DNA from: Nitrospira sp. CG24B
Lineage (GTDB): Bacteria > Nitrospirota > Nitrospiria > Nitrospirales > Nitrospiraceae
Assembly (NCBI GenBank): GCA_002869845.2
Contig: NEWS02000004.1
Coordinates: 1,291,481-1,349,332 of the forward strand
Direction: 5' to 3'
Length of the DNA stretch: 57,852 nt
Part shown: piece after piece, positions 18,158 through 28,073 of the stretch
How the letters are laid out: every line of letters begins with the position of its first letter
How positions within the stretch are numbered: position 1 is the stretch's first letter
Made by a program: the position numbers and the translations under genes
The notes under the pieces: generated by a model
Databases searched by the model: none
Seen by the model: the letters and a program-made list of their open reading frames with translations, nothing else
What the model was told of the DNA's origin: nothing

Positions 18158-19666
18158 TCAAAAAAATCGCTTACGTTGACTGGCGGACGAGATATTCAAC
18201 TCGGCCCGATATTTCGCCACAGTCCTCCGCGCAATGATCACTCCCTGCTTGCGAAGCCGGGCTGCGATTTCCTCATCTTTCAAAGGACGCTTTGCATCCT
18301 CTTCAGCCACCATGGTCTTGATCATATCTCTGACGGAAACGGAGGAATGCATCCCTGATGGCTCATCAACATGTTGAAGCCCTGCGTTGAAGAAAAACTT
18401 GAGTTCCAACATACCCTGCGGGCAATACATATATTTATTGGCCGTCACACGGCTAATCGTGGACTCATGCATCCCAATATCTTCGGCCACCTGCTTGAGA
18501 ACCAAGGGCTTGAGATATTGGACGCCATGGTCAAAAAATTGCTCCTGGAACTTGACGATACTGGAAACCACTTTGACGATGGTCCGATTGCGCTGCTCAA
18601 TGCTTCGAATAATCCACTGAGCGGCCCGCAACTTTTCATCCATATATGCTTTGGTTTCAGATGTACCACTCTGCCCAGAAGAAATAAGCTGCTTGTAATA
18701 CGGACTGATCCTCATGCGTGGAAGCCCATCGTCGTTCAACAGGACAACCCACTCCCCCTCATTCTTAACCACAAACACATCAGGTACGATAACGTAGTTC
18801 TGGGAATTTGAAAACGGCCTCCCTGGCTTTGGCTCAAGTTCTCCAATGACTTTCGTCGCTTGAAAGACCTCTTCAACCGTAACGTTCAAAGCCTTCGCGA
18901 CCTTGCCATACTGTTTCTTTTCTAAGTCTTTCAAATGGTGCAACACGATGTTCTCAATAACAGATCCTTTCAATGCACCGGGAGGGGACCCAAGTGATCC
19001 AAAGAGATTCCGACCTAGATGCCCGAGTTGCAGCAGCAGGCATTCGGGAAGATTCCTTGCGCCAACCCCAGTCGGATCGAACGTTTGAATGTCTTTGAGC
19101 ACAGATTCGACTTCGGACTCGGCAAAATCAGTTCCGGCCACAACCTCAGCCAAAGGAATGCGAAGATAGCCATCGTCATCCAAATTGCCGATGATCAAGC
19201 GAGCAAGTTCTTTTTCTCGATCACGGAGTCCAGACAAGGACAATTGCCAGAGGAGATGCTCCTCGAGAGACGTCGATTTTGCCAGCGTTTGCTCATATGA
19301 GGGAAACTCATCCTGTGCCGAGGAATGTTCGGACGCGCCGCTCCGCTGATCTCTGCCGAAATACTCTTCCCACCCGGAAGCGGAAAACTCCTCCGGTGAG
19401 CCTTGTTCTTCACGTGTCTCAACTGCTGGGTCAGACCGATCCTGCCCTTCCAATGCAGCAGGATTTTCGACCTTTTCCTCATTGACCAAGGACTCGCCTT
19501 CCTCGGTATCGGACTGCATTTCATCGAGTAAAGGGTTTTCCAGGAGATGTTGCGTGAGGCTCTGCTGCAGTTCCAGTCGAGACAGCTGCAGCAGCTTAAT
19601 CGCTTGCTGCAACTGAGGCGTCATGATGAGCTTTTGCGAAAGTTGTGGAACTAGACGGAGTTTCAT
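18158..19666 (-). CDS. rpoN: RNA polymerase sigma-54 factor
   Basis: This 502-aa sigma factor directs RNA polymerase to -24/-12 promoters that need AAA+ activators. It begins MKLRLVPQLSQKLIMTPQLQ, the Gln/Leu-rich activator-interacting region I, followed by an acidic region II (about residues 50-110), the core-binding domain (about 120-300), the HTH (about 370-400) and the RpoN box ARRTVAKYRAEL near 480. All hallmark parts are present and length is normal. The ATG at 19666, 20 bases after the lptB stop, was chosen on family N-termini; a longer frame to 19741 overlaps lptB. No sigma-54 target promoter was found in this window. Confidence 0.96.
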   Translation of the reverse strand: MKLRLVPQLSQKLIMTPQLQQAIKLLQLSRLELQQSLTQHLLENPLLDEMQSDTEEGESLVNEEKVENPAALEGQDRSDPAVETREEQGSPEEFSASGWEEYFGRDQRSGASEHSSAQDEFPSYEQTLAKSTSLEEHLLWQLSLSGLRDREKELARLIIGNLDDDGYLRIPLAEVVAGTDFAESEVESVLKDIQTFDPTGVGARNLPECLLLQLGHLGRNLFGSLGSPPGALKGSVIENIVLHHLKDLEKKQYGKVAKALNVTVEEVFQATKVIGELEPKPGRPFSNSQNYVIVPDVFVVKNEGEWVVLLNDDGLPRMRISPYYKQLISSGQSGTSETKAYMDEKLRAAQWIIRSIEQRNRTIVKVVSSIVKFQEQFFDHGVQYLKPLVLKQVAEDIGMHESTISRVTANKYMYCPQGMLELKFFFNAGLQHVDEPSGMHSSVSVRDMIKTMVAEEDAKRPLKDEEIAARLRKQGVIIARRTVAKYRAELNISSASQRKRFF

Positions 19667-19685
19667 CAATGCCCCTACTACTCGT

Positions 19686-20468
19686 CTACAACTTGAACTG
19701 TTCCCCAAGATAAACGGCCCGAGCCGTTGGACTCTGCACAATAGCTTCAGGAGACCCCGCCTCTAAGATCAATCCTTCATTGATGATGTAGGCACGATCG
19801 ACGATTGAAAGCGTTTCCTGTACATTGTGATCGGTAATCAATATGCCGATCCCTTTTTCTTTCAAGCGCGTGATGATCTGCTGAATATCCGCGACAGCGA
19901 TCGGATCGATCCCAGCAAACGGTTCATCCAATAGCATGAAGGACGGTGTAGCCGCTAGCGCACGCGTGATTTCCAAGCGCCGACGCTCTCCCCCTGAGAG
20001 GGCATAGGCCATACTCTTTCGTATGTGGATAAGATCTAGCTCCTTGAGCAAGGCATCCACCCGCTGACTTCGCTCTTTTCGAGCATACCCTAGCATTTCA
20101 AGAATCGCCAAGACATTATGTTCAACCGAGAGTCGTCTGAAAACAGATGATTCCTGAGGGAGGTAACCGATTCCCCGCCGTGCGCGTTTATACATGGGCA
20201 AGTTGGTCACGGATTCTCCGATGAATGTGATCTCCCCCTCATCGGGTTGACACAACCCAACCATCATGTCGAAGATTGTGGTCTTGCCTGCTCCATTCGG
20301 ACCGAGAAGCCCAACCACTTCACCGGCATATACTTCAACCGCAACGCCCTTGACGACTTTGCGCCCACGAAAACTTTTCACCAATCCAGCGGCGCGCAGA
20401 CAATGCCCCCGCTGTACCGCAATCGGGTCGACGAGAGCCTCAGACTCTGCATGAATGCTCTGGGTCAT
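19686..20468 (-). CDS. lptB: LPS export ABC transporter ATPase LptB
   Basis: This 260-aa cytoplasmic ATPase powers lipopolysaccharide extraction by the LptB2FGC complex. Walker [10 protein letters not shown] is near residue 55, Q-loop [10 protein letters not shown] near 105, signature [11 protein letters not shown] near 159, Walker [14 protein letters not shown] near 177 and the switch His in [10 protein letters not shown] near 215. Length is slightly greater than E. coli LptB (241) because of an N-terminal ~20-residue extension. It overlaps lptA by four bases and is followed by rpoN. The genes lptF and lptG are not in this window. Confidence 0.95.
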   Translation of the reverse strand: MTQSIHAESEALVDPIAVQRGHCLRAAGLVKSFRGRKVVKGVAVEVYAGEVVGLLGPNGAGKTTIFDMMVGLCQPDEGEITFIGESVTNLPMYKRARRGIGYLPQESSVFRRLSVEHNVLAILEMLGYARKERSQRVDALLKELDLIHIRKSMAYALSGGERRRLEITRALAATPSFMLLDEPFAGIDPIAVADIQQIITRLKEKGIGILITDHNVQETLSIVDRAYIINEGLILEAGSPEAIVQSPTARAVYLGEQFKL

Positions 20469-21076
20469 GGTTGACTCGGCCCCTCATCTTCAAGGCGAAC
20501 ATGTGAATCGCCTTCCACCACGCTCCGCTCTTCCGCCATAAAAATCGTAATTTGCTTGCCGCTGACCTGGGTGCCTCGTTCCCAAGCTATGGGATCGCCC
20601 GTCAAGACGATTTTCTCTCTGTCAACGAAATACACGGCTTTTTGACACGTCGCGTTACCGTTCTCATACTTAATCTTGACACGATGGGCATCGCCGGTCG
20701 CTTCGATACGTTGGACGGAACGATTCGACATCGGCGACACGGCGCTGTGCTCTTTGCGAACCGAGGAATTCCCAACGGATTTCTGGTGGTCAGTTCCGCC
20801 TCCAGAGGGCAGGGAAGAATCATGATTTCGTGAAGCAAACAGCACAACCATCTTGTCCGAGTGAACGATAAGCGATCCGCGGGTCAGCACAACCGTCTCT
20901 TCAAAAATCGCCTGGCTGTCTTGATTCCTGACCGTCATTTTCTTTGAGGTAATTGTGGTTGGGACACTGGACGCCTCCACGCTCCTCTTCAGATTCACAG
21001 ATTCCGCTGAGGGAGCTGCCGAGGTGGATCCGACACAGAAGGCACTAAGAAGAAGAAGCCAGATCCACATGCACAT
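20465..21076 (-). CDS. lptA: Periplasmic LPS transport protein LptA
   Basis: This ~203-aa exported protein has an OstA-like beta-jellyroll that bridges LptC to the outer-membrane LptD. A signal peptide ([20 protein letters not shown]) is followed by [21 protein letters not shown] and repeated beta strands to about residue 195. A Ser/His-rich insertion lies between strands at about 85-120 ([15 protein letters not shown]). The ATG at 21076 has GAGGTG seven bases upstream and overlaps the end of lptC by 32 bases. Sequence conservation in this family is low; the strand pattern and neighbours lptC and lptB support the call. Confidence 0.88.
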   Translation of the reverse strand: MCMWIWLLLLSAFCVGSTSAAPSAESVNLKRSVEASSVPTTITSKKMTVRNQDSQAIFEETVVLTRGSLIVHSDKMVVLFASRNHDSSLPSGGGTDHQKSVGNSSVRKEHSAVSPMSNRSVQRIEATGDAHRVKIKYENGNATCQKAVYFVDREKIVLTGDPIAWERGTQVSGKQITIFMAEERSVVEGDSHVRLEDEGPSQP

Positions 21077-21617
21077 CCTGTAACACCTCAAATTCTTCGG
21101 ATTCCATTCTCCCAAGCAGCCCTTGCCCCCTCACCTCTAATCCATGCCCCACCATGCGGACAGGATCCTCGGTCCGAATTTCTCGTGCCTCGTCCGTCCA
21201 GACCAAGTGGTTCGTATAAATCGTATACCCGCTCCTCGTCTCCACAACAATGGGCGTTTGGCGATTTGCCAACCTGAAATTCTTGGTCGCCGTATCCAGT
21301 GTTCCCTCTTCCCCGTGCACGGTTACCTCATCTCCTCCGGTGCCGTAGAAGGTGAGGGCGACGTCACGCAGCACAGCGCGTTTCTCTTGCTCAAATAGTC
21401 GAGCCTGCTTCGCCTGCACCTGCCACTGGACGACATTCCCTTTCGATTGGGTAAAGGTAAACTCCAAGATCTTGGCATCTGCTTGTTCAATCGACTCTGG
21501 GGTGAGGGAGTGGCTATTCTGAGCTGAGTCGGCGTTTCTGAAGAGAAGATAACCGAGAAATGTCGCTAACAACACACTTAAGGTGAGAAGGGCCCGTCTT
21601 GCTATAAGCTCCCACAT
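21045..21617 (-). CDS. lptC: LPS export protein LptC
   Basis: This 190-aa bitopic inner-membrane protein has an N-terminal transmembrane helix (about residues 8-27, ALLTLSVLLATFLGYLLF) and a periplasmic jellyroll domain that passes LPS from LptB2FG to LptA. Family strands such as FTFTQSKGNVVQWQVQAKQA lie near residue 52, and EGTLDTATKNF is near 104. It is first in the lptC-lptA-lptB-rpoN-hpf-rapZ series and starts about 100 bp from the terminator of the ribosomal array. The ribosome binding site is weak. Length is typical. Confidence 0.9.
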   Translation of the reverse strand: MWELIARRALLTLSVLLATFLGYLLFRNADSAQNSHSLTPESIEQADAKILEFTFTQSKGNVVQWQVQAKQARLFEQEKRAVLRDVALTFYGTGGDEVTVHGEEGTLDTATKNFRLANRQTPIVVETRSGYTIYTNHLVWTDEAREIRTEDPVRMVGHGLEVRGQGLLGRMESEEFEVLQDVHVDLASSS

Positions 21618-21719
21618 GCTCTAAGAATTTCCCCGAGATAGATTCATACCGATGGCTGGCACGATCGTAGCATGCATAATCTGTCAAGTAAACGTCCTCC
21701 AGGGAAGTGGAAACAAAAA

Positions 21720-21747
21720 GACTCCCATGCGTTGTCACATGGGAGTC
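21720..21747 (-). terminator. Rho-independent terminator of the ribosomal protein array
   Basis: A perfect 10-bp stem, GACTCCCATG (21720..21729) and CATGGGAGTC (21738..21747), has an 8-base loop. On the minus strand it is followed by TTTTTGTTT. It lies about 30 bp after the rplQ stop and is the only clear intrinsic terminator seen in the 32-kb array from rpmG to rplQ. Confidence 0.92.
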
Positions 21748-21778
21748 TCCGAAGGACAGCTAATGCTCGGGTTAAAAA

Positions 21779-22210
21779 CTATGCTGAAGGTGCAGCATCA
21801 GTAGATGCAGGCGAAGCAGTGCCAGCTTTTGACTTTTTCTTGGTGGCTAATTCCTGCCGAGAAACCAATTCGATGGCCACCATTTCGGCAGCGTCGCCAA
21901 TGCGGCGACGAGTTTTGATGATCCTGGTGTATCCTCCTGGCCGATCTTTGAATCGTGTCGCCACATCGCTAAACAGCTTAGACACAACGGCCTTGCTGCG
22001 GATAAAGGCTAATGCTCGGCGCCGCGCAGGGAGCGTACCTTCCTTGCCAAGCGTGATCATGCGGTCGGTAAACCCTCGTATCTCCTTAGCCTTAGCTCCC
22101 GTGGTCTCGATACGCTCTTGGTCTAACAGCGAGGTCACTAAGTTCCGAAACAACGCCCATCGATGTTTCGTCTGCCGTCCAAGTTGTCGTCCCTTTTTTC
22201 TATGTCGCAC
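21779..22210 (-). CDS. rplQ: 50S ribosomal protein L17
   Basis: L17 is a 23S rRNA-binding protein near the exit tunnel. The conserved N-terminus [20 protein letters not shown] is followed by [14 protein letters not shown] and [18 protein letters not shown]. At 143 aa it is longer than E. coli L17 (127) because of a Lys/Ala-rich C-terminal tail (from about residue 120) with no recognisable fold. It is the last gene of the alpha cluster, 24 bp after rpoA, and is followed by a strong terminator. Confidence 0.96.
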   Translation of the reverse strand: MRHRKKGRQLGRQTKHRWALFRNLVTSLLDQERIETTGAKAKEIRGFTDRMITLGKEGTLPARRRALAFIRSKAVVSKLFSDVATRFKDRPGGYTRIIKTRRRIGDAAEMVAIELVSRQELATKKKSKAGTASPASTDAAPSA

Positions 22211-22234
22211 GATAGTCCTCTTGATTGGAAAGCA

Positions 22235-23233
22235 TCATTCAGGTTTCGGACTTCCATTGTATGGGGAAGCCTCAACTTTTGTTCCTAACGAAAGCCCCAT
22301 CTCCGAAAGAATTTCTTTAATCTCGTTGAGGGACTTTTTCCCAAAGTTCTTTGTCCTGAGCATCTCCCCTTCAGATTTTTGGACGAGATCAGCGATCGTT
22401 TTGATATTCGCGTTCTTCAGGCAATTGGCCGCGCGGACGGACAACTCCAGCTCATTCACGCCACGAGAGAGATTCTTGTTTACTTCCCGATGAGATTCCT
22501 CGTATCCCGCTTCGCTCTTTCCTTCGCTTCGCTCTTCCGGATTGATGAAAATATCCAGATGCTCTCGCAAAATCCCAGCCCCTGTAGATAGCGCATCACG
22601 CGGGCTGATGGTACCGTCGGTCCAAATCTCCATCGTTAGTTTGTCATAGTCGGTCATACGACCGACCCGCGCATTCTCGACGTGGAAATTGACTCGCCTG
22701 ATGGGAGAGAAGATGGAATCGATGGCAATCACTCCGATCGGCAATCCCTCTTCCTTGTTACGTTCGGCCGGCATATAACCACGGCCATGTTTCACAGTCA
22801 TCTCAATATCCAGAGTCGTATCCTTGTCCAGAGTGGCAATATGCAAATCTGGCGTCAGAATTGTCACGTCGCCATCGTGAAGAATATCTGCCCCCTTTGC
22901 TTCTCCAGGCCCCTTCTTTTTCAATCGTATCGTCTTTGGCTTATCCGTGTGGAGTGCCAGCCGCAAGCTTTTAATATTCAGAATAATTGCCGTAACATCT
23001 TCCGTCACACCTGCAATCGTCGAAAACTCGTGCACGACCCCTTCAATCTTCACGGTGGTCACCGCAGCTCCCGTGAGCGACGACAGCAAAATGCGACGGA
23101 GGGCATTCCCGATCGTGGTGCCAAACCCCCGCTCAAATGCTTCCGTAGTGAACCGTCCAAATGTGGGAGAATGTGCATCCTTATCGACTTCCACCCGCAT
23201 TGGGATCTGAAAGTCTTTCATCGCTTTAATCAT
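22235..23233 (-). CDS. rpoA: RNA polymerase alpha subunit
   Basis: This 332-aa alpha subunit dimerises to nucleate core RNA polymerase assembly. The N-terminal domain holds [20 protein letters not shown] near residue 35 (the assembly motif). A flexible linker near 240-255 leads to the C-terminal domain, which contacts UP elements and activators, with [15 protein letters not shown] near 262 and [10 protein letters not shown] near 298. The ATG at 23233 has GGAGGG six bases upstream. It lies between rpsD and rplQ as in the canonical alpha operon. Confidence 0.97.
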   Translation of the reverse strand: MIKAMKDFQIPMRVEVDKDAHSPTFGRFTTEAFERGFGTTIGNALRRILLSSLTGAAVTTVKIEGVVHEFSTIAGVTEDVTAIILNIKSLRLALHTDKPKTIRLKKKGPGEAKGADILHDGDVTILTPDLHIATLDKDTTLDIEMTVKHGRGYMPAERNKEEGLPIGVIAIDSIFSPIRRVNFHVENARVGRMTDYDKLTMEIWTDGTISPRDALSTGAGILREHLDIFINPEERSEGKSEAGYEESHREVNKNLSRGVNELELSVRAANCLKNANIKTIADLVQKSEGEMLRTKNFGKKSLNEIKEILSEMGLSLGTKVEASPYNGSPKPE

Positions 23234-23314
23234 GACCCACCCTCCATACCATCGAGTGACTAAGACATTGGCGGATAGCGCCGATGTCCAAAGACCGCAC
23301 CGCAGACCGGCGGA

Positions 23315-23941
23315 CTATCGTGAATACAATTCCACGACCATCTGTTCATTGACTGGCAATGCGATCTGTTCCTTGGCCGGCAATGTGCGCACCGTTCCTT
23401 TAAATGCGCCTTTGTCAAGCTCCAGCCAATCAGGAATACCTCGACTATCAACTGATTCCAAGGCCGCTTGGAACGCGGCCAAGTCTCGACTCCGTTCACG
23501 AATCTGGATCACATCTCCAGGCTTCACCAGCGCCCCAGCCACCGTGATTTTCTTCCCGTTGATTGTGAAATGACCATGGCTCACCATCTGGCGAGCTTGC
23601 TTGCGCGAAGCACCGAACCCTAAGCGGTACGCAACATTGTCCAGGCGGCACTCCAACAACCTCAACAGGGCATCGCCAGTGACGCCGGTCTGTCGTTCAG
23701 CGCGTTCGAAGACGCCACGGAATTGACATTCCTGAAGTCCATAAATACGACGCAGCTTCTGTTTTTCCCTCAACTGGAGACTATAATCAGAAGTTCGCTG
23801 TCGCCCCTGCCCATGTTGACCAGGCGGATAACTCCTGCGTTCGATCGCGCACTTTTCCGTCATACAGCGCGTGCCCTTGAGAAAAAGCTTCTCCCCTTCT
23901 CGCCGACACAACCGACAGACTGGACCACGATACTTTGCCAC
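23315..23941 (-). CDS. rpsD: 30S ribosomal protein S4
   Basis: S4 (208 aa) is a primary 16S rRNA binder that starts assembly of the 30S body and, in many bacteria, represses the alpha operon. The N-terminus MAKYRGPVCRLCRREGEKLFLKG includes the CxxC of a zinc-type N-domain (Cys 9, 12, then 26 and 31), so this is probably a zinc-binding S4. The S4 RNA-binding domain follows from about residue 95 (RLECRLDNVAYRLGFGASR). Length is normal. Confidence 0.96.
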   Translation of the reverse strand: MAKYRGPVCRLCRREGEKLFLKGTRCMTEKCAIERRSYPPGQHGQGRQRTSDYSLQLREKQKLRRIYGLQECQFRGVFERAERQTGVTGDALLRLLECRLDNVAYRLGFGASRKQARQMVSHGHFTINGKKITVAGALVKPGDVIQIRERSRDLAAFQAALESVDSRGIPDWLELDKGAFKGTVRTLPAKEQIALPVNEQMVVELYSR

Positions 23942-24028
23942 TGCTTCCTCCTCGCAATAGAACTTACTGACTCACTAGCAACAGGTCTTGCGATCTCGCC
24001 CAGGAACTCTGAGCATCCATGGGAAAAA

Positions 24029-24412
24029 TCACACTCGCCGCCGTTTGGGAGGTCGACACCCATTATGCGGAATTGGCGTGACATCGCGAATTAGATTAAT
24101 TCGCAAGCCCGCTCCTTGAAGGGAACGGATCGCTGATTCTCGACCAGAACCAGGCCCATTCACATAGACATCGATTTGCCGCATCCCACTTTCCATAGCT
24201 TTTCGCGCTGCAGCCTCTCCAGCACGCTGAGCAGCAAAGGGGGTGCTCTTTCGTGATCCTTTGAACCCTTGATTGCCGGCACTTGCCCAGACCACCGTGT
24301 TTCCACTCATGTCAGTGATCGTCACAATTGTATTATTGAATGACGCTTGGACATGGGCCACGCCACTCTGAACAATCCGACGTTCTTTCTTTTTTCCTTT
24401 TTTGATGCTCAT
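24029..24412 (-). CDS. rpsK: 30S ribosomal protein S11
   Basis: S11 (127 aa) sits on the 30S platform beside the E site and the mRNA path. Conserved stretches include [18 protein letters not shown] near residue 17, [12 protein letters not shown] near 58 and the highly conserved C-terminal [18 protein letters not shown]. The basic N-terminus ([12 protein letters not shown]) is typical. It is preceded by rpsM with a 27-bp gap and followed after about 87 bp by rpsD. Confidence 0.97.
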   Translation of the reverse strand: MSIKKGKKKERRIVQSGVAHVQASFNNTIVTITDMSGNTVVWASAGNQGFKGSRKSTPFAAQRAGEAAARKAMESGMRQIDVYVNGPGSGRESAIRSLQGAGLRINLIRDVTPIPHNGCRPPKRRRV

Positions 24413-24439
24413 GCGAACTCCTCCGGCTGTTTCAACAGA

Positions 24440-24838
24440 CTAGGTGCTTGAGGCCCCTTTGGTCATCGTCGATCTCGGCTTGCTACTGACGCCCGCACGC
24501 CGCCCCTTCCGTGTCCGAGCATTGGTCTTGGTTCGCTGTCCGCGGACAGGCAGGCCTTTGCGATGACGCAACCCTCGATAGGTCCCCGTGTCAATCAGCC
24601 GCTTGATATTCAGGGATACTTCTTTGCGGAGGTCTCCTTCAACTCGGTAATCTCGCTCAATGATTTCACGTAACTTGACGATCTTATCTTCGCTCAGGTC
24701 ATTAATCCTGACCGCGCCATCGATCCCCGCTTCACTGAGAATCTTCCGAGCCGACATACGTCCAATTCCATAGATGTAGCAGAGCCCGATATCCGTTCGC
24801 TTATTTCGTGGCAAATCGATGCCAGCAATACGTGCCAT
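24440..24838 (-). CDS. rpsM: 30S ribosomal protein S13
   Basis: S13 (132 aa) sits in the 30S head, contacts P-site tRNA and forms bridges to the 50S subunit. It begins [19 protein letters not shown] and contains [24 protein letters not shown] near residue 90. The C-terminal extension ([19 protein letters not shown]) is longer and less basic at its end than in E. coli (118 aa), where the tail touches the P-site tRNA. It follows rpmJ by about 115 bp. Confidence 0.96.
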   Translation of the reverse strand: MARIAGIDLPRNKRTDIGLCYIYGIGRMSARKILSEAGIDGAVRINDLSEDKIVKLREIIERDYRVEGDLRKEVSLNIKRLIDTGTYRGLRHRKGLPVRGQRTKTNARTRKGRRAGVSSKPRSTMTKGASST

Positions 24839-24954
24839 TCTCCCTCCCGATATAAGTACTGAGCACTAGAGCATCAACTACTTCACTGTTTGAGCCTGCT
24901 GTAGCAGCGCTGCGATTAACAGTGACCGTTCGAAACTCCACATTATTCCTGTGG

Positions 24955-25068
24955 CTATCCCTGCCGCTGCTTATGACGTGGATTTTTACACAAAATCCGC
25001 ACCACCCCACAACGACGCACAACCTTGCATTTGGCACATATGGGCTTCACTGATGATTTGACCTTCAT
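24955..25068 (-). CDS. rpmJ: 50S ribosomal protein L36
   Basis: This 37-aa protein was read directly from the sequence: [20 protein letters not shown], then [17 protein letters not shown] and TAG. The zinc ligands Cys11, Cys14, Cys27 and His32 are all present, so it is the zinc-containing (C+) form. L36 sits in domain VI of 23S rRNA and stabilises the GTPase-associated region. It lies 18 bp after infA and before rpsM, the canonical infA-rpmJ-rpsM order. Confidence 0.97.
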   Translation of the reverse strand: MKVKSSVKPICAKCKVVRRCGVVRILCKNPRHKQRQG

Positions 25069-25086
25069 AACAATTCGCCACTCCCG

Positions 25087-25305
25087 TTACTTAAAGCGAT
25101 AGGTAATTCGGCCCCTGGTCAAATCGTATGGTGACATTTCCACCGTGACCTTATCGCCGGGAAGGATGCGGATAAAATGCATCCGCATTTTCCCTGAGAT
25201 GTGAGCCAGTATGACATGGCCATTATCCAGCTTGACCCGAAACATGGCGTTAGGAAGCGTTTCTGCTACCGAGCCCTGGACTTCAATAATATCTTCTTTT
25301 GCCAC
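25087..25305 (-). CDS. infA: Translation initiation factor IF-1
   Basis: IF-1 (72 aa, the usual size) is a single OB-fold protein that binds the 30S A site and helps IF-2 and IF-3 select the initiator tRNA. The sequence [19 protein letters not shown] and [21 protein letters not shown] are diagnostic. It lies between map and rpmJ, as in the spc/alpha boundary of many bacteria. Confidence 0.97.
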   Translation of the reverse strand: MAKEDIIEVQGSVAETLPNAMFRVKLDNGHVILAHISGKMRMHFIRILPGDKVTVEMSPYDLTRGRITYRFK

Positions 25306-25337
25306 GTCCTTCTGTATTCTTTCCTGTGTAACCTAAC

Positions 25338-26096
25338 CTAGGTCTTCTCCGATTGACTTAAAACGCGAGGCGCCCCGCTGGGTTGGATGGCGATCGTATG
25401 TTCAAAGTGGGCAGATAGACTCCCATCTACCGTGACCGCGGTCCACCTATCCGCAAGCACACGAACGGCACTCCGACCCATATTCACCATTGGTTCGATC
25501 GCCAAGACCATACCTGGTTGCAATCGAGGCCCCTGACCAGGCTTCCCATAGTTGGGGACTTGAGGCTCTTCATGCAGCTGCCGGCCAATCCCATGCCCCA
25601 CAAACTCGGTCACCACTGAAAAACCGGCAGACTCAACATGTTGCTGCACAGCATTCGAGATGTCCGTCAGACGGTTGCCGACCACCGCCTGCTTGATCCC
25701 GAGATAGAGCGCCTCTTCCGTCACCTGAACCAACTTTGCCGTCTCCTCCGAGATCCGACCAACCGCCACTGTGACCGCTGAATCCCCATAGAACCCACCC
25801 ACAATAGCACCGAGATCAAGCCCGATGATATCCCCATCCTTGAGCTTCCTCTTCGAAGGGATACCGTGAACGACCTGCTCGTTCACAGATGCACAGAGGG
25901 TTTTTGGAAAGTTCCGGTAGCCTTTGAATGCCGGAATCGCTCCCCTCGCCCGTATAGCCTCCTCGGCAATCCGGTCCAGCTCTTCCGTGCTGATACCGAA
26001 ACAGACCGCTTTCTTCACAATCGCTAGTGCCTCAGCCACCACTCTTGACGCCTCTGCCATCACCGCGATCTCGGCGGGCGTTTTCAGAATGATCAT
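25338..26096 (-). CDS. map: Methionine aminopeptidase, type I
   Basis: This 252-aa metalloenzyme removes the N-terminal Met from new proteins with small second residues. The pita-bread fold ligands are visible: Asp in IIGLDLGA (about 94), Asp in YGDSAVTV (about 105), His in EFVGHGIGRQLHE (about 168), Glu in LAIEPMVNMG (about 201) and Glu in HFEHTIAI (about 232). It has no N-terminal zinc finger, so it is the short bacterial form. Its start overlaps the adk stop by four bases. Confidence 0.96.
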   Translation of the reverse strand: MIILKTPAEIAVMAEASRVVAEALAIVKKAVCFGISTEELDRIAEEAIRARGAIPAFKGYRNFPKTLCASVNEQVVHGIPSKRKLKDGDIIGLDLGAIVGGFYGDSAVTVAVGRISEETAKLVQVTEEALYLGIKQAVVGNRLTDISNAVQQHVESAGFSVVTEFVGHGIGRQLHEEPQVPNYGKPGQGPRLQPGMVLAIEPMVNMGRSAVRVLADRWTAVTVDGSLSAHFEHTIAIQPSGAPRVLSQSEKT

Positions 26097-26749
26097 GCCG
26101 TCTGAGGTGTCGCGAGTACTTTCACGAGATTGTGGTGTACCGCGTCAACCGCCTCGGCACCGTTAAGGTGCGACAATACCTGCCGCTTCTCATAAAAGTC
26201 TATTAACGGCGCTGTCTGCTCTTCGTACACACGGAGACGCATCTCAATCGCCTCTCGCTGATCGTCACTTCGCTGAATCAACGCTTCTCCGCAACGCTCA
26301 CAGAGGCCACCGTTCTTTGATGGGGCGAACTCGAGGTGATACGTCGCCTGACACTTTGGACAGCTCCGACGCCCACTCAGGCGCTTCACGATTTCTTCTC
26401 GAGAAACCCTAAAGTTAATCACTCGATCCAGCGGAAGACTGCGTTCAACCAGCACCTTCCCAAGCGCGTCTGCCTGAGGAACCGTCCGCGGAAACCCATC
26501 GAGAATAAAACCACTTGCGCATGAGGGATCTGCCAATCTCTCCAGCACAAGCCCTATGACAACCGAATCAGGGACTAATCTTCCCTGATCCATATGCTCT
26601 TTCGCTTCACAACCCAGAGGTGACTGAATCCGAACCGCCTCTCGAAGCAAATCCCCTGTCGAAATCTTTCGTATACAATAGTGAACAGCAGCCTTATCAG
26701 CCTGTGTGCCTTTCCCAACACCAGGAGCACCGAGAAATACAAGCCGCAT
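26093..26749 (-). CDS. adk: Adenylate kinase
   Basis: This 218-aa enzyme interconverts ATP + AMP and 2 ADP. The P-loop GAPGVGKGTQ is at residues 7-16. The NMP-binding region contains STGDLLREAV, and FILDGFPRT is near 82. The LID domain has four Cys (CPKCQ and CERCGE), the zinc-binding long-LID type. The ATG at 26749 begins just after the secY stop; a longer frame to 26806 overlaps secY and is not supported by family N-termini. It overlaps map by four bases. Confidence 0.95.
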   Translation of the reverse strand: MRLVFLGAPGVGKGTQADKAAVHYCIRKISTGDLLREAVRIQSPLGCEAKEHMDQGRLVPDSVVIGLVLERLADPSCASGFILDGFPRTVPQADALGKVLVERSLPLDRVINFRVSREEIVKRLSGRRSCPKCQATYHLEFAPSKNGGLCERCGEALIQRSDDQREAIEMRLRVYEEQTAPLIDFYEKRQVLSHLNGAEAVDAVHHNLVKVLATPQTA

Positions 26750-26753
26750 GATT

Positions 26754-28073
26754 TCAGCCGCTTCTCCCACGCAGTGGAGCCATCCCCTTACCCAAGAACC
26801 CATCATAATTCCGCATCAACATATGGGATTCAATTTGCTGGGCCGTATCCAGCCCCACGCCAATGACGATCAACAGGGAGGTGCCACCAAAATAAAATGG
26901 AACGTTCAGCTTGTAGATCAACAATTCAGGAATCACACAGACGATGGCCAAATAGATGGCACCCGCAAATGTAATCTTGGTTAAGACGTTGTAGATATAG
27001 TCTGAGGTTCGTTGCCCAGGCCGAATCCCAGGAATAAACCCTCCGTACTTTTTCATGTTGTCGGCCATATCAACGGGGTTGAGGACGACCGCCGTGTAGA
27101 AGAAACAGAAAAAGAGAATTAGGCCTACATACATTAATGTGTACAGCAGCGAGCCAGGAGCCAGCTGATCACCAATCGATTTCACCCATGGGGTTTCGAA
27201 AAATCCGGCAATGGTTGCAGGAAACGCGATGATCGATGAGGCGAATATAGGAGGAATGACCCCCGCCGTATTAATCTTCAAAGGAATGTGCGTGCTCTGC
27301 CCACCATAGACTCGTCGACCAATCACCCGTTTTGCATACTGTACGGAAATTTTTCTCCGACCACTTTCTAAAAAAACAATTGCGGCGACAACGCAGATCA
27401 TTAAGAGCGCCAAAGCAATCAATAAAAAGGCATTCAGCTGGCCAATTTCATATAAATTATAGGTCTGCGCCACGGCCGCAGGAAGCCTGGCTACAATACC
27501 AGCAAAAATGATTAGCGAGATACCGTTGCCAATTCCACGCTCGGTGATCTGTTCACCGAGCCACATCAAGAAACCCGTACCAGCCGTCAGTGTAATGACC
27601 GTCATGAGACGGAATCCCCATCCAGCATGCAGCACGAACGCGCCCTGATTCATTTGTTCTAACCCAACCGCAATCCCAAACCCCTGAATCAGAGCGATAC
27701 CGATCGTCCCGAACCGGGTATACTGAATAATTTTCTTGCGGCCACGCTCCCCCTCTTTGGCTAATTTGGTCAGATGAGGAACAACGACCGTCAATAATTG
27801 CAGGATGATCGATGCGCTGATGTATGGCATGATACCCAGCGCAAAGATCGTCAGGCGGGACAGGGATCCGCCTGAAAAAATATCGAGAAACCCAAGCAAG
27901 GCCCCCCCCTGTTTCTGCAAAAACTCGGAAAGGGCTTCACCGTTGATACCAGGAGTCGGGATATGAGACCCGACTCGGTATACGACGAGCATCCCAAGCG
28001 TAAAAAGAACACGAGTACGCAGCTCGGGGATCTTAAAGATATTCTGGAAACTTGTCAGAAGCCGTTCAAGCAC
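26754..28073 (-). CDS. secY: Preprotein translocase channel SecY
   Basis: SecY (439 aa from this start) is the ten-helix protein-conducting channel that works with SecE and SecA. Conserved features include TLGMLVVYRVGSHIPTPGI near residue 20, the plug-proximal GALLGFLDIFSGGSL, and the cytoplasmic-loop motif RPGQRTSDYI near 350. The GTG at 28073 was preferred over an ATG at 28154: GAGGTC lies seven bases upstream, the family N-terminus fits, and the GTG overlaps the rplO stop by eight bases (GTGCTTGA), a coupled arrangement. The longer reading would overlap rplO by about 90 bp. Confidence 0.94.
   Translation of the reverse strand: MLERLLTSFQNIFKIPELRTRVLFTLGMLVVYRVGSHIPTPGINGEALSEFLQKQGGALLGFLDIFSGGSLSRLTIFALGIMPYISASIILQLLTVVVPHLTKLAKEGERGRKKIIQYTRFGTIGIALIQGFGIAVGLEQMNQGAFVLHAGWGFRLMTVITLTAGTGFLMWLGEQITERGIGNGISLIIFAGIVARLPAAVAQTYNLYEIGQLNAFLLIALALLMICVVAAIVFLESGRRKISVQYAKRVIGRRVYGGQSTHIPLKINTAGVIPPIFASSIIAFPATIAGFFETPWVKSIGDQLAPGSLLYTLMYVGLILFFCFFYTAVVLNPVDMADNMKKYGGFIPGIRPGQRTSDYIYNVLTKITFAGAIYLAIVCVIPELLIYKLNVPFYFGGTSLLIVIGVGLDTAQQIESHMLMRNYDGFLGKGMAPLRGRSG

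Noticed and set aside
26750..26806. Longer adk start inside secY
   Set aside because: Adds 19 residues not found in adenylate kinases, and the P-loop spacing from the chosen start is canonical.
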